From assembly GCF_018860245.1 (NCBI RefSeq), contig NZ_JAHKPD010000014.1, forward strand, positions 101,717 through 165,716: a stretch of DNA of 64,000 nt, read 5' to 3'. Shown here in pieces: positions 46,573 to 56,123 of the stretch. Below the pieces are notes generated by a model. The model saw only the letters and a program-made list of their open reading frames with translations, did no database searches and was not told where the DNA came from. The position numbers were made by a program, and so were the translations under genes. The DNA comes from Pseudotamlana agarivorans (GTDB lineage: Bacteria > Bacteroidota > Bacteroidia > Flavobacteriales > Flavobacteriaceae). The first letter of the stretch is position 1; each line of letters opens with the position of its first letter.

Positions 46573-47542
46573 TAATGTTAAATATTCAAATTAATTTTCA
46601 TTCAATTATTTCCATAAATTACCCGTCACAGTAATCTAATAACTATGAAATTTGATTTAATAAAAAACGTGATTGAATCCCTTTTCCTAAATAAAATCAA
46701 ATTATAAACTCATTACTAACACAAATTATAATCCTTCAATTAAAAACCATTATTCCATTTTAATATGACTATGAATCACCTGAGAGTTTAAAATATCTGT
46801 TTTTAAAATCATTACTACAATTAAACTAATGCGCTATTAATCAATCTAATTTTGAATTTTACATTGTAAATTTAGTAATTGTTTTAACGTATTAACGGTT
46901 CAATATGCTTAATTCGCTAAAAGCATTGTTATAATCGGTTAACTACATTTTTAGATTTTTTACAACTGAAAAAAAAGTTTTTTAACGAAAAAATAAAAAT
47001 GTGCTACATCAATTTATTCAATAGAATACCTTTCACACAAATGATTTTTATAAAAAGTTCTCAAGTTCTAAAAACACAATCCACCTATCAATCACATCAT
47101 TGTAATACACAAACTCAAATCTGTAACATTATATAATCAAATACACATCTATCCTTAATTTCCACAAACTCGCTAATTAAGGCACTTTTGGTTTATTTTA
47201 TTAGAGTTTTTTTTTAAAATCAAAATTTCGATTTCATTAAATCTTTTAGAACCATATTAAACCTAAATCTTAAAAGTTACATTGTTTATTTAATAAATGA
47301 TAAATTAGTTTATCCGATATTTGGAGGACATACTATTAAAATGTCTCATTTATTAAAAAATTTTAAAATGCCGACTTTCTGATGGTTAATTAAGCTGGTT
47401 TTAATCACCGTTTTTACCGTTTAAAGGTTATTCTGAATTTATAAAGTCACTTTATCGTTAAAAACGCCTACTTAGTATAATAATATCTTGTAGTACAATA
47501 TTTTTTTTAATATTTGTTCGAGTTATAAAAAAACCCAAATTA
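46573..47542. promoter_or_regulatory. 970-bp divergent regulatory region of the polysaccharide locus
   Basis: No gene longer than a few codons. It separates the minus-strand operon (aminotransferase first) from the long plus-strand operon. A plus promoter is likely at 47488-47516: TTG, an 18-bp spacer and AATATTTG (seven of eight of the -7 box), 27 bp before the epimerase ATG. Further upstream GGAGG (47323) precedes a 13-codon frame (ATG at 47341) and an imperfect hairpin near 47383-47410, whose meaning is unclear. Very AT-rich throughout. Confidence 0.5.
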
Positions 47543-48526
47543 ATGTTTGAAAATCTACGGAATAAAACTGTTCTAGTTACAGGTGGTGCAGGATTTATAG
47601 GATCTAATCTTTGTGAAACACTTCTTTCCAACAACATAAAAACAATTTGTTTAGATAACTTTTCTACTGGAAAAAAAGAAAATATCACACCTTTTTTAGA
47701 TAATAAACTTTTTACATTAATAGAAGGCGATATTCGAAATCTTGATGATTGTCACAGGGCTTGCGAAAAGGTAGATTATGTTTTGCATGAAGCTGCATTA
47801 GGCTCGGTACCTCGATCTATAAATGATCCAATTACCACAAACGATGTTAACGTATCTGGATTTTTAAATATGCTTGTAGCTTCGCGCGATGCTAAAGTGA
47901 AACGCTTTGTGTATGCTGCTAGCTCCTCAACTTATGGTGACCATGAAGCCTTACCTAAAGTAGAAGATGTCATCGGTAAACCGCTTTCTCCTTATGCCAT
48001 TACTAAATATGTAAATGAATTGTACGCCGATATTTTTCAAAAAACATATGGCTTAGACACTATTGGTTTGCGTTATTTTAATGTTTTCGGAAGAAGACAA
48101 GACCCAAATGGTGCTTACGCTGCAGTGATTCCTTTATTTGTGAAACAATTCATTAATAACGACTCCCCTATTATAAATGGAGACGGAAGTTATTCTAGAG
48201 ATTTCACCTATATAGACAATGTGGTTCAAATGAATATTCTGGCCTTAACTACATCTAATCAAGAAGCTTTAAACACGGTGTATAATGTAGCTTACGGTGA
48301 CAGAACCACTCTTTTGGAATTAACGACATTATTGAAAAAGCATTTGTCAAATTTTGACGAATCTATCTGTGATATAGAAATAAAACATCGAGAAAACAGA
48401 GTTGGAGATATCCCTCATTCTCTTGCCTCGGTTGAAAAGGCAAAAAAACTTTTAAAATACGACCCCAAATTCAATATCGAAGAAGGCATAAAAGAAGCCG
48501 TAAAATGGTATTGGAAAAACCTATAA
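47543..48526 (+). CDS. UDP-GlcNAc 4-epimerase (WbpP/TviC-like SDR)
   Basis: 327 aa. NAD site [16 protein letters not shown] at 14-29. The signature [11 protein letters not shown], specific to the WbpP/TviC group, follows HEAA. The catalytic Ser-Ser-Ser and Tyr-x3-Lys are in AASSSTYGD and [31 protein letters not shown] completes it. These enzymes interconvert UDP-GlcNAc and UDP-GalNAc or the matching uronic acids. It leads the long plus-strand operon and likely works with the dehydrogenase at 49914. Confidence 0.92.
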   Translation: MFENLRNKTVLVTGGAGFIGSNLCETLLSNNIKTICLDNFSTGKKENITPFLDNKLFTLIEGDIRNLDDCHRACEKVDYVLHEAALGSVPRSINDPITTNDVNVSGFLNMLVASRDAKVKRFVYAASSSTYGDHEALPKVEDVIGKPLSPYAITKYVNELYADIFQKTYGLDTIGLRYFNVFGRRQDPNGAYAAVIPLFVKQFINNDSPIINGDGSYSRDFTYIDNVVQMNILALTTSNQEALNTVYNVAYGDRTTLLELTTLLKKHLSNFDESICDIEIKHRENRVGDIPHSLASVEKAKKLLKYDPKFNIEEGIKEAVKWYWKNL

Positions 48527-48530
48527 AAAC

Positions 48531-49910
48531 ATGAAAATTAACAAAATTTGTTGCATTGGTGCTGGTTATGTTGGAGGACCCACAATGGCCGTTATCGCAA
48601 AAAAAAATCCTAACTTAAAAGTAACCATTGTAGATATTAATGAAGAACGTATCGCAGCTTGGAATGATAGCGATGTATCAAAACTACCAATATATGAGCC
48701 AGGATTAGCAGAAATAGTTGCCGAAACTAGAGGTAAAAACCTGTTTTTTTCAACTGAAATTGATAAAGCTATCGATGAATCAGAAATGATATTCATATCT
48801 GTAAATACCCCTACTAAAACCTACGGTAAGGGAAAAGGTATGGCGGCCGATTTGAAATATGTTGAATTATGTGCTAGAAACATAGCGAAAGTTGCAACCA
48901 CAGATAAAATTGTTGTCGAAAAATCTACGCTTCCGGTAAGAACTGCTCAAGCTATAAAAAGTATTTTAAGCAATACTGGAAGTGGTGTTAATTTTGACAT
49001 TCTATCAAATCCAGAATTTTTAGCTGAAGGTACCGCAGTCCAAGACCTGTTAAACCCTGATCGTGTCCTTATTGGGGGAGATTCAGAGGAGGCTATTGAT
49101 AGGTTAGCGAACATTTACGGAAGCTGGGTCCCTCAAGACAAAATTTTAAGAACCAATGTATGGTCTTCTGAATTATCTAAATTAACAGCAAATGCCTTTT
49201 TAGCCCAGAGAGTATCTTCTATTAATGCTATTTCTGAATTATGCGAACATACTGAAGCTGATGTTAATGAAGTTGCTAAAGCCATTGGAATGGATTCTAG
49301 AATTGGTTCTAAGTTTTTGCAAGCTTCAATTGGTTTTGGAGGTTCTTGTTTTCAAAAAGATATTTTAAATCTGGTGTACATCGCTAGAAGCTACGGACTT
49401 CATGAAGTTGCAGATTATTGGGAGCAGGTTATTATACTGAATGATCATCAAAAAAGACGTTTCTCAGATCATTTAATAAAAACACTTTATAATACGGTGT
49501 CTGGTAAAAAAATTGCCATGCTTGGATGGGCCTTTAAAAAGGATACCAATGACACAAGAGAATCAGCTGCTATTTTTGTTGCCGATCATTTATTAAATGA
49601 ACAAGCAGAAATTGCTGTTTACGACCCGAAAGTTTCAAAAGATAAGATTCAATCTGATTTAAATTATTTAAACACCCGTTCGCCAGAGGAAAACCAACAA
49701 CTTCTACAATCTAAAAATTCACCATATGAAGCTTTAGATGATGCGCATGCAGTTGCTATAATGACGGAATGGGATGAATTTAAAACCTATGATTGGGAAA
49801 AAATATACAAACAAATGAAAAAACCTGCCTTTATTTTTGACGGTAGAAACATTTTAGATAAAGCTGAAATGAATAAAATAGGTTTCGAATATTATTCAAT
49901 AGGAAAATAA
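48531..49910 (+). CDS. UDP-glucose 6-dehydrogenase, eukaryotic-like type
   Basis: 459 aa, oxidises UDP-glucose to UDP-glucuronate. The N-terminal NAD domain starts [40 protein letters not shown] is the insertion typical of the animal/plant-like class. The catalytic Cys lies in [14 protein letters not shown], and the C-terminal domain has [17 protein letters not shown]. It sits 4 bp after the epimerase and 3 bp before a second, different dehydrogenase. Confidence 0.93.
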   Translation: MKINKICCIGAGYVGGPTMAVIAKKNPNLKVTIVDINEERIAAWNDSDVSKLPIYEPGLAEIVAETRGKNLFFSTEIDKAIDESEMIFISVNTPTKTYGKGKGMAADLKYVELCARNIAKVATTDKIVVEKSTLPVRTAQAIKSILSNTGSGVNFDILSNPEFLAEGTAVQDLLNPDRVLIGGDSEEAIDRLANIYGSWVPQDKILRTNVWSSELSKLTANAFLAQRVSSINAISELCEHTEADVNEVAKAIGMDSRIGSKFLQASIGFGGSCFQKDILNLVYIARSYGLHEVADYWEQVIILNDHQKRRFSDHLIKTLYNTVSGKKIAMLGWAFKKDTNDTRESAAIFVADHLLNEQAEIAVYDPKVSKDKIQSDLNYLNTRSPEENQQLLQSKNSPYEALDDAHAVAIMTEWDEFKTYDWEKIYKQMKKPAFIFDGRNILDKAEMNKIGFEYYSIGK

Positions 49911-49913
49911 CAA

Positions 49914-51194
49914 ATGAGTAAAGATAAAATTGCAGTTATAGGATTAGGCTATGTCGGACTACCATTAGCCCGTTTATTTGCTACTAAATATGATGTAGTT
50001 GGTTTTGATATTAACCAAAAACGAATTGAAGAATTATCTCAAGGTAATGATTTCACCTTAGAGGTCGATTCTGAAACTTTAAAAGAAGTCTTAAAAACTG
50101 AATTCAATGAAGATAATGGTCTCTTTTTTTCAGCGAACTTAAACGATCTAAAAACTTGTAATTATTATATCATTACTGTTCCAACTCCTATTGATAAAAA
50201 CAATAGACCTGATTTAACACCTTTGTATAAATCTAGTGAAACAGTTGCTCAAGTATTAAAAAAAGGAGATATTGTTATTTATGAATCAACGGTTTACCCA
50301 GGAGTAACAGAAGATGAATGTGTCCCTGTACTTGAAAAAATTAGTGGTTTAAAATTTAATGAAGATTTTTATGCAGGTTACTCTCCAGAACGAATTAACC
50401 CAGGAGATAAACTGCATACTGTAGATAAAATTTTAAAAGTTACTGCAGGTTCAACACCAGAAATTGGTAAAAAAGTAGATGCCCTTTATGCGAGTGTTAT
50501 TACAGCTGGAACCCACCTCGCTCCTACTATTAAGGTTGCCGAAGCGGCTAAAGTTATTGAAAATTCACAACGTGATATTAACATTGCTTTCGTAAACGAA
50601 TTGGCTAAAATTTTCAACCTTATGAATATTGATACCCATTCGGTATTAGAAGCAGCTGGAACAAAATGGAACTTCTTACCGTTTAAGCCTGGTTTAGTGG
50701 GCGGACATTGTATTGGTGTAGATCCTTATTATTTGGCTCAAAAAGCACAAGAAGTAGGCTATCATCCTGAAATTATACTTGCAGGGCGTCGGTTAAACGA
50801 TAGTATGGGGCAATATGTTGCTTCAGAAGTTGTGAAACTTATGGTACAGAAAGATATTCGAATTAAAAAATCTAAAATTTTAATTTTAGGCATCACTTTT
50901 AAAGAAAACTGTCCAGATGTACGAAACACACGTGTTGTTGATGTTATAAGGCAATTAGCGAGCTACGGAACTGAAATTACAATATACGATCCATGGGCAA
51001 ACCCTGATGAAGTTGAACATGAATACAACCTTAAAACCACACAAACTTTACCAGAAACTAAATTTGACGCCGTTGTTTTAACAGTAGCTCATAACGAGTT
51101 TATTCAAAGAGATTTAACAACTTTAATGAATCCTAGTGCTGTATTGTATGATGTGAAAGGTATTCTAAAGAATAAAGTAAGCGGACGATTATAA
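49914..51194 (+). CDS. Nucleotide-sugar dehydrogenase (WbpO/TviB type, UDP-HexNAc 6-dehydrogenase)
   Basis: 426 aa. IAVIGLGYVGLPLARLFA (NAD site), VPTPIDKNNRPDLTPL, ESTVYPGVTEDECVP and YSPERINPGD are conserved. The catalytic Cys is in GLVGGHCIGVDPYYLAQKA, the WbpO/TviB/VipA signature. It oxidises UDP-GlcNAc or UDP-GalNAc at C6; with the WbpP-like epimerase it would give UDP-GalNAcA. Only about 20-25% like the UDP-glucose dehydrogenase next to it, so the two make different uronic acids. Confidence 0.92.
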   Translation: MSKDKIAVIGLGYVGLPLARLFATKYDVVGFDINQKRIEELSQGNDFTLEVDSETLKEVLKTEFNEDNGLFFSANLNDLKTCNYYIITVPTPIDKNNRPDLTPLYKSSETVAQVLKKGDIVIYESTVYPGVTEDECVPVLEKISGLKFNEDFYAGYSPERINPGDKLHTVDKILKVTAGSTPEIGKKVDALYASVITAGTHLAPTIKVAEAAKVIENSQRDINIAFVNELAKIFNLMNIDTHSVLEAAGTKWNFLPFKPGLVGGHCIGVDPYYLAQKAQEVGYHPEIILAGRRLNDSMGQYVASEVVKLMVQKDIRIKKSKILILGITFKENCPDVRNTRVVDVIRQLASYGTEITIYDPWANPDEVEHEYNLKTTQTLPETKFDAVVLTVAHNEFIQRDLTTLMNPSAVLYDVKGILKNKVSGRL

Positions 51195-51234
51195 TGGGCT
51201 CACTTAAAATAATAACTTTTTAATCTAGAATATT

Positions 51235-52761
51235 TTGAGTCAAGTAAAAAAAGGTGCGGTTTTAAATTATATTATAATTTTCCTAACCAATATTGTTGGT
51301 CTTTTCTTAACACCTTTTATTCTATCACATTTAGGGAAATCGGAATATGGTATCTATACAACAATAGGTGCTTTAGTTGCGACGATTTCTATTTTAGATC
51401 TAGGTTTAAATAACACCATTGTTAGATTTGTAGCAAAATATAAAGCAGAAAAAAACAAAAAACAGGAAGAGAATTTTTTAGCCATAACCATGGTTATTTA
51501 TGCCTGTATTTCTTTGGTAATCATAATAGCAGGTGTCTCGTTTTATGGTCATATCGACACATATTTCACAAAAATGACATCCAATGAAATTGAAACTGCG
51601 AAGACTATTTTTGGTTTATTGATTTTTAATTTAGCAATAAGTTTACCAGGTGGTAGTTTTACAGGTATTTGTTATGGTTACGAAGCATTTGTGTTCCCTA
51701 AAACGGTTCAAATTATACGATATATTCTAAGAAGCGTTGTTGTTGTTGCCATACTTTTATTTGGAGGAAAAGCCATTGCCCTTGTAATTATAGATACAAC
51801 TTTCAATATTTTAATCGTATGTGTAAATGCATACTATGTTTTTGTGAAACTAAAAGTTAGGTTTAAACTTCATGAGTTTTCATTAAAATATTTAAAAGAA
51901 ATTTTCGGATATTCTTTATGGATTTTTGTTTTCTCTTTTGTAGGAATCATTCAGTGGAAAGTTGGACATTGGATATTGGGACGTATTTCAATCCCCGAGG
52001 TATTAACCATTTATGGTCTGGGTATTGTTTTAGGTACTTATTACGGTGCTTTTTCTTCTGCAATAACTAGTGTATTTCTTCCACGTGCAACAAAAATGAC
52101 AGTTGGAAATGCAACTACAGAAGAATTAACCAGTATGATGATTAAAATTGGCCGAATTTCATTCATCATTCTTATGTATATATTGGGTGCTTTTTCCTTA
52201 TATGGCTATCAGTTTGTCTCCTTATGGGTTGGAGGCGAATTAGGAGCAGATGGTAGCTATGAAGTATGGCTAATTGCATTATTAATCATGTTAGCGTATA
52301 CACTACCACTCATACAAGGATTCGGAAACTCTATTTTGGAAGCTAAAAGTAAGCTCGCATTTAAAGCTACAATATATTTAACATTCTTACTGATAGGTGC
52401 CGCATTAGGTGCATATTTGGCAAAATCATATGGCGCATTGGGTATGATTATGGGATCTTTAAGTGGTTGGGTTATTGTTCAAAACATCATGAATTTCTAT
52501 TACAACAATGTTATTGGATTAAATATTCTACGATTTTTTAAAGAGCTTTTTAATAAAACATTATTAGCCTTAATTTTTATTTTTATAATTGGCTATTTAA
52601 TAAGGTTTATACCAGGAGATGGTTGGGCTAACTTCATGTTAAAATCAGTTTGCTATTCTGTAGCTTACTTCTTTATAATTTATAATTTAGGCATCATAGC
52701 TTTTGAAAAACAGCTATTTAAGGATTCATTAAATCCTATTTTGATAAAAATTCGCAGATAA
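51235..52761 (+). CDS. Oligosaccharide flippase (Wzx, MATE-like fold)
   Basis: 508 aa, about 12-14 membrane helices. The start is TTG at 51235 (SQVKKGAVLNYIIIFLTNIV); the motif LTPFILSHLGKSEYGIYTTIGA is the usual Wzx opening, followed by DLGLNNTIVRFVA. It should move lipid-linked repeat units to the periplasmic face. Its stop and the next ATG share a base (TAATG). Confidence 0.9.
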   Translation: MSQVKKGAVLNYIIIFLTNIVGLFLTPFILSHLGKSEYGIYTTIGALVATISILDLGLNNTIVRFVAKYKAEKNKKQEENFLAITMVIYACISLVIIIAGVSFYGHIDTYFTKMTSNEIETAKTIFGLLIFNLAISLPGGSFTGICYGYEAFVFPKTVQIIRYILRSVVVVAILLFGGKAIALVIIDTTFNILIVCVNAYYVFVKLKVRFKLHEFSLKYLKEIFGYSLWIFVFSFVGIIQWKVGHWILGRISIPEVLTIYGLGIVLGTYYGAFSSAITSVFLPRATKMTVGNATTEELTSMMIKIGRISFIILMYILGAFSLYGYQFVSLWVGGELGADGSYEVWLIALLIMLAYTLPLIQGFGNSILEAKSKLAFKATIYLTFLLIGAALGAYLAKSYGALGMIMGSLSGWVIVQNIMNFYYNNVIGLNILRFFKELFNKTLLALIFIFIIGYLIRFIPGDGWANFMLKSVCYSVAYFFIIYNLGIIAFEKQLFKDSLNPILIKIRR

Positions 52762-54038
52762 TGTTAAAACTAAACAACATATCGTTTCAGGACAATCACA
52801 CCAAAATTGGTTATGAATATGAGGTTAGCAAATCTATTTCAAGCTATTTTAATGAAGATAAACCGTTTTACGTTCATTATGATAAAAACATAAAAAACAC
52901 TCCTAAAAGCATAGCTGTTATTCCTTTTCTAGCAAACATCATGCCTATATCATGGTTTGTAGGTTTCGATGTTTACATTGATGAGATTGATGAAACATTC
53001 TACAACTCACTTCAAACATTAAAAAAACAATTTCAAAAATATCATCCCAATAAAGAAATCAAAGGCACTTTGCATTACACTAAATTGATTTCTAATGAAA
53101 TTAAAGGCGATGGCACTTCCCTCCTATTTAGTGGTGGGTTAGACTCTTTTGATTCTTTAACCAGACATTATCATAAAGACCCATATTTGTTTTCAATTCA
53201 TGGTGCCGATGTTGAAATTAAAGACACCAAACGCTGGGAGGAATTTAAACAGTTTAACCGAGCAGAAAAGATATTGAACCAAGATAGACTCTTTTATATT
53301 GAATCTAATTTAAGAGAGTTTTACACTTATAAAGTTGATTTATTAGTCGACCATTTAGGCTGGTGGGGCGCTGTTCAACATGGCATGGCACTAATAGGTG
53401 TTCTTGCACCAATGTCTTACAAGTTTGGTATTACTAATGTAAATATTGCAGCTTCAGCAACAAACGAAATCACATACAGCTGGGGATCTTCCCCGTATAT
53501 TGATGAAAATATGAAGTGGGCAAATACCACGGTAACTCACGAGGGCTATCAGTTTAAAAGAACCGATAAAACCGATCATGTTGTAAAGTTTATAAATGAC
53601 ACCGGTTATAGGTTAACGCTTCGTGTTTGTTATGCCGACGAGCGTACTGGAGCCAATTGTAACACATGCCATAAATGTCAGCGTACTGCTCTTAGCATCA
53701 TACTTTCTGGCGCCAATCCAAATGATTATGGTTTTAATTTACCTGATAATTTTTACGATTTAATTTTCAGAAATTTTGGAGAGGATTGTATCATGACAAC
53801 TGGGATTAAGTACCAATGGGCTTGCATTCAAGATAAAGCTAGAAGTGTCGATTCTTTCTTCATTTTAAAAGATGAAGAAAAAGAAAAAGCAGCCATTCAA
53901 AAATTTATCGATTTAAACTTAGATGATATCGTTAACAAAAACGAATCTCAGGTTAAAGAAAATAAAAAACGGAAATTTATTCTAAAAAATAAGTTCCCAT
54001 TCCTCTATAAAGTTTACCAAAAAATCAAATCATTATAA
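52761..54038 (+). CDS. PP-loop ATPase-like protein with QueC-type zinc cysteine motif
   Basis: 425 aa, no membrane segment. Residues 1-110 match nothing I know. FSGGLDSFDS (SGGxDS at 124-129) is the PP-loop that binds ATP in adenylating enzymes such as QueC, ThiI and WbpG. Residues 290-308 carry C-x9-C-x2-C-x2-C-x-R (Cys290, 300, 303, 306), the arrangement of the zinc site of QueC (7-cyano-7-deazaguanine synthase). No queuosine gene is nearby; it is translationally coupled to the flippase before it and the pyruvyl transferase after it (TAATG at both ends). A polysaccharide modification role, for example activation of a carboxylate, is inference. Confidence 0.72.
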   Translation: MLKLNNISFQDNHTKIGYEYEVSKSISSYFNEDKPFYVHYDKNIKNTPKSIAVIPFLANIMPISWFVGFDVYIDEIDETFYNSLQTLKKQFQKYHPNKEIKGTLHYTKLISNEIKGDGTSLLFSGGLDSFDSLTRHYHKDPYLFSIHGADVEIKDTKRWEEFKQFNRAEKILNQDRLFYIESNLREFYTYKVDLLVDHLGWWGAVQHGMALIGVLAPMSYKFGITNVNIAASATNEITYSWGSSPYIDENMKWANTTVTHEGYQFKRTDKTDHVVKFINDTGYRLTLRVCYADERTGANCNTCHKCQRTALSIILSGANPNDYGFNLPDNFYDLIFRNFGEDCIMTTGIKYQWACIQDKARSVDSFFILKDEEKEKAAIQKFIDLNLDDIVNKNESQVKENKKRKFILKNKFPFLYKVYQKIKSL

Positions 54039-55006
54039 TGAAATACGGATTACTTACATACCAAGAAGGCAAAGAAAAATACAATGTGGGCGACTATGTT
54101 CAAAGTCTAGCTGCCAGACAGTTTCTTCCTAAAACTGATACTTTTATGAACAGGGAAAAGCTTGAAGAATACAACGGCGACCCTATACAATTAATAATGA
54201 ATGGATGGTTTACGCACAATATTCACCATTGGATTCCTGCAAAACAAATAGACCCTTTATTTGTGTCTTTTCACATGAATTCAACAGCAGCTCCATTTAT
54301 GCTAACCGATAAAGGTATTAATTACCTAAAATCTCATGCTCCCATAGGATGTCGTGATAAATACACCGTAAAAATCCTAAAAGAAAAAGGCATTGAAGCT
54401 TATTTTACAGGCTGTTTAACTTTAACACTTGATAATTATAAAGTTGATGACTCTGAACGTGGAGACGATATATACATTGTAGACCCGTTTTACAACTACC
54501 CTACAACAGATAAACTTTTAAAATCGACAAAAGCGCTTGTAAAAGGAGTGCTAAAAGGTGATGCTTTTAAACTTAATAAAATTCAGAAACAACTTAAAGA
54601 GGTTGTCGATGCTGATTTACTTGAAAGCGCCAATTATGTGACTCAAATTTTGCCGATAGGGAAACAGACCGATGAAGAGAAATTCGCTTACGCGGAAGAT
54701 TGTCTGAAAAAATATGCTAAAGCTAAATTGGTGATTACATCACGTATTCACTGCGCTCTACCTTGTTTAGCTATGGGAACGCCTGTTATCTTTTTAAATG
54801 CCTTTAATACGTTTGTAGACACCTGTCGTTTTGATGGTATTTCGGAATTATTCAACAGAATTGATGTAGCAGATGATGGTTCGTTTACAAATAATTTCGG
54901 ACTAAAAGGTAAAATTACGAAAGACACTGCTGTTACCAATTTAGGGTTGCACCATAAATTAGCAGAACCTTTAAAAGAAAGCTGTAAGAGCTTTATAACC
55001 AAATAA
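54038..55006 (+). CDS. Polysaccharide pyruvyl transferase family protein
   Basis: 322 aa. KYNVGDYVQSLAARQFLP near the N-terminus, APIGCRDKYTVKILKEKGI, YFTGCLTLTL and VITSRIHCALPCLAMGTPVIFL are the family motifs (the SRIH loop binds the donor in CsaB-like enzymes). Members add ketal-linked pyruvate from PEP to polysaccharide sugars, while others in this family act as glycosyl- or other transferases. Overlaps the previous gene by one base. Confidence 0.86.
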   Translation: MKYGLLTYQEGKEKYNVGDYVQSLAARQFLPKTDTFMNREKLEEYNGDPIQLIMNGWFTHNIHHWIPAKQIDPLFVSFHMNSTAAPFMLTDKGINYLKSHAPIGCRDKYTVKILKEKGIEAYFTGCLTLTLDNYKVDDSERGDDIYIVDPFYNYPTTDKLLKSTKALVKGVLKGDAFKLNKIQKQLKEVVDADLLESANYVTQILPIGKQTDEEKFAYAEDCLKKYAKAKLVITSRIHCALPCLAMGTPVIFLNAFNTFVDTCRFDGISELFNRIDVADDGSFTNNFGLKGKITKDTAVTNLGLHHKLAEPLKESCKSFITK

Positions 55007-55016
55007 ATAAATTATT

Positions 55017-56123
55017 TTGAAACTTCTTTACATAACTAATCAAATTTGTGGTTCCGCTGGACTTGAGCGAGTGCTATCAATAAAAACAAGTTATTTAATC
55101 GAGGAGCTAGACTACGACATTCATATTTTAACCATTAATCAATTTGATAAGCCAATATTTTACGAATTCAACAAAAAAATTACGTATCATGATATCGCTT
55201 TAAACGGGCATACTATAAAGCATATTTACAATTATATTACAAAAATAAGAAACACAGTTAATACGGTTAATCCTGATATTATTTCAGTTTGTGATGATGG
55301 AATAAAAGCTTTCACCTTACCCTTTATTTTAAGAAAACAAAGGCCTATTGTTTATGAGCGTCATGTTTCAAAAAGTATTAATGTAAGCGACGGAAAAGGT
55401 ATGTCTTTTTCAAAAAAAGTAAAAACCAATATTTTAAATAAATTAATGCATTTTGGAGGTAAACGATTTGACAAGTTTGTTGTTCTCACTAATGATAATT
55501 TAAATGAGTGGCGATTAAAAAATGTTGCCGTTATTAATAATCCTTTATCATTCTATCCTGAAAACACCTCTAGCCTATCCAATAAAAAGGTACTTGCCGT
55601 TGGAAGACAATGCATTCAAAAAGGTTACGATAGGCTTTTACAGAGTTGGAAAATAGTATCAGAAAAACATCCTGACTGGGAGCTAGAAATCTACGGCAGG
55701 TTTAAACATGGAAAACCATTTCATAAAATGGCGAAGGACTTAAATATTGAAAAAACCACAACTTTTTTTGAACCAGTTAAAGACATTGGCAAAGTTTATA
55801 AAGAAGCTTCTATTTACGTAATGTCGTCACGTTTTGAAGGCTTCGGAATGGTTTTAATTGAAGCAATGGCTTATGGCGTACCTTGTATATCCTTCAATTG
55901 TCCTTGTGGCCCTGAAGAAATTATCACTAATAATGAGAATGGATTTTTAGTTAAAAATGGAGATATTGAAGCCTTCGCTAATCAAATAGAAATGCTAATA
56001 CTTGATAAAACCACAAGACAGCGCTTAGGAGAACGTGCTAGGTTAAAAGCTAGCGAGTATTTTCCAGATAAAATAATGCCTAAATGGGATAACCTTTTTA
56101 GGGAACTTGTAAAAAAAGCATGA
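55017..56123 (+). CDS. Glycosyltransferase family 4
   Basis: 368 aa GT-B enzyme. TTG start at 55017 (KLLYITNQICGSAGLERVLS). The C-terminal nucleotide-sugar domain has VGRQCIQKGYDRLLQSW, EIYGRF and the ExxE region SRFEGFGMVLIEAMAYGVPC, typical of retaining GT4 transferases. Cytosolic face of the membrane. The end overlaps the next gene by 4 bp (ATGA). Confidence 0.9.
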   Translation: MKLLYITNQICGSAGLERVLSIKTSYLIEELDYDIHILTINQFDKPIFYEFNKKITYHDIALNGHTIKHIYNYITKIRNTVNTVNPDIISVCDDGIKAFTLPFILRKQRPIVYERHVSKSINVSDGKGMSFSKKVKTNILNKLMHFGGKRFDKFVVLTNDNLNEWRLKNVAVINNPLSFYPENTSSLSNKKVLAVGRQCIQKGYDRLLQSWKIVSEKHPDWELEIYGRFKHGKPFHKMAKDLNIEKTTTFFEPVKDIGKVYKEASIYVMSSRFEGFGMVLIEAMAYGVPCISFNCPCGPEEIITNNENGFLVKNGDIEAFANQIEMLILDKTTRQRLGERARLKASEYFPDKIMPKWDNLFRELVKKA

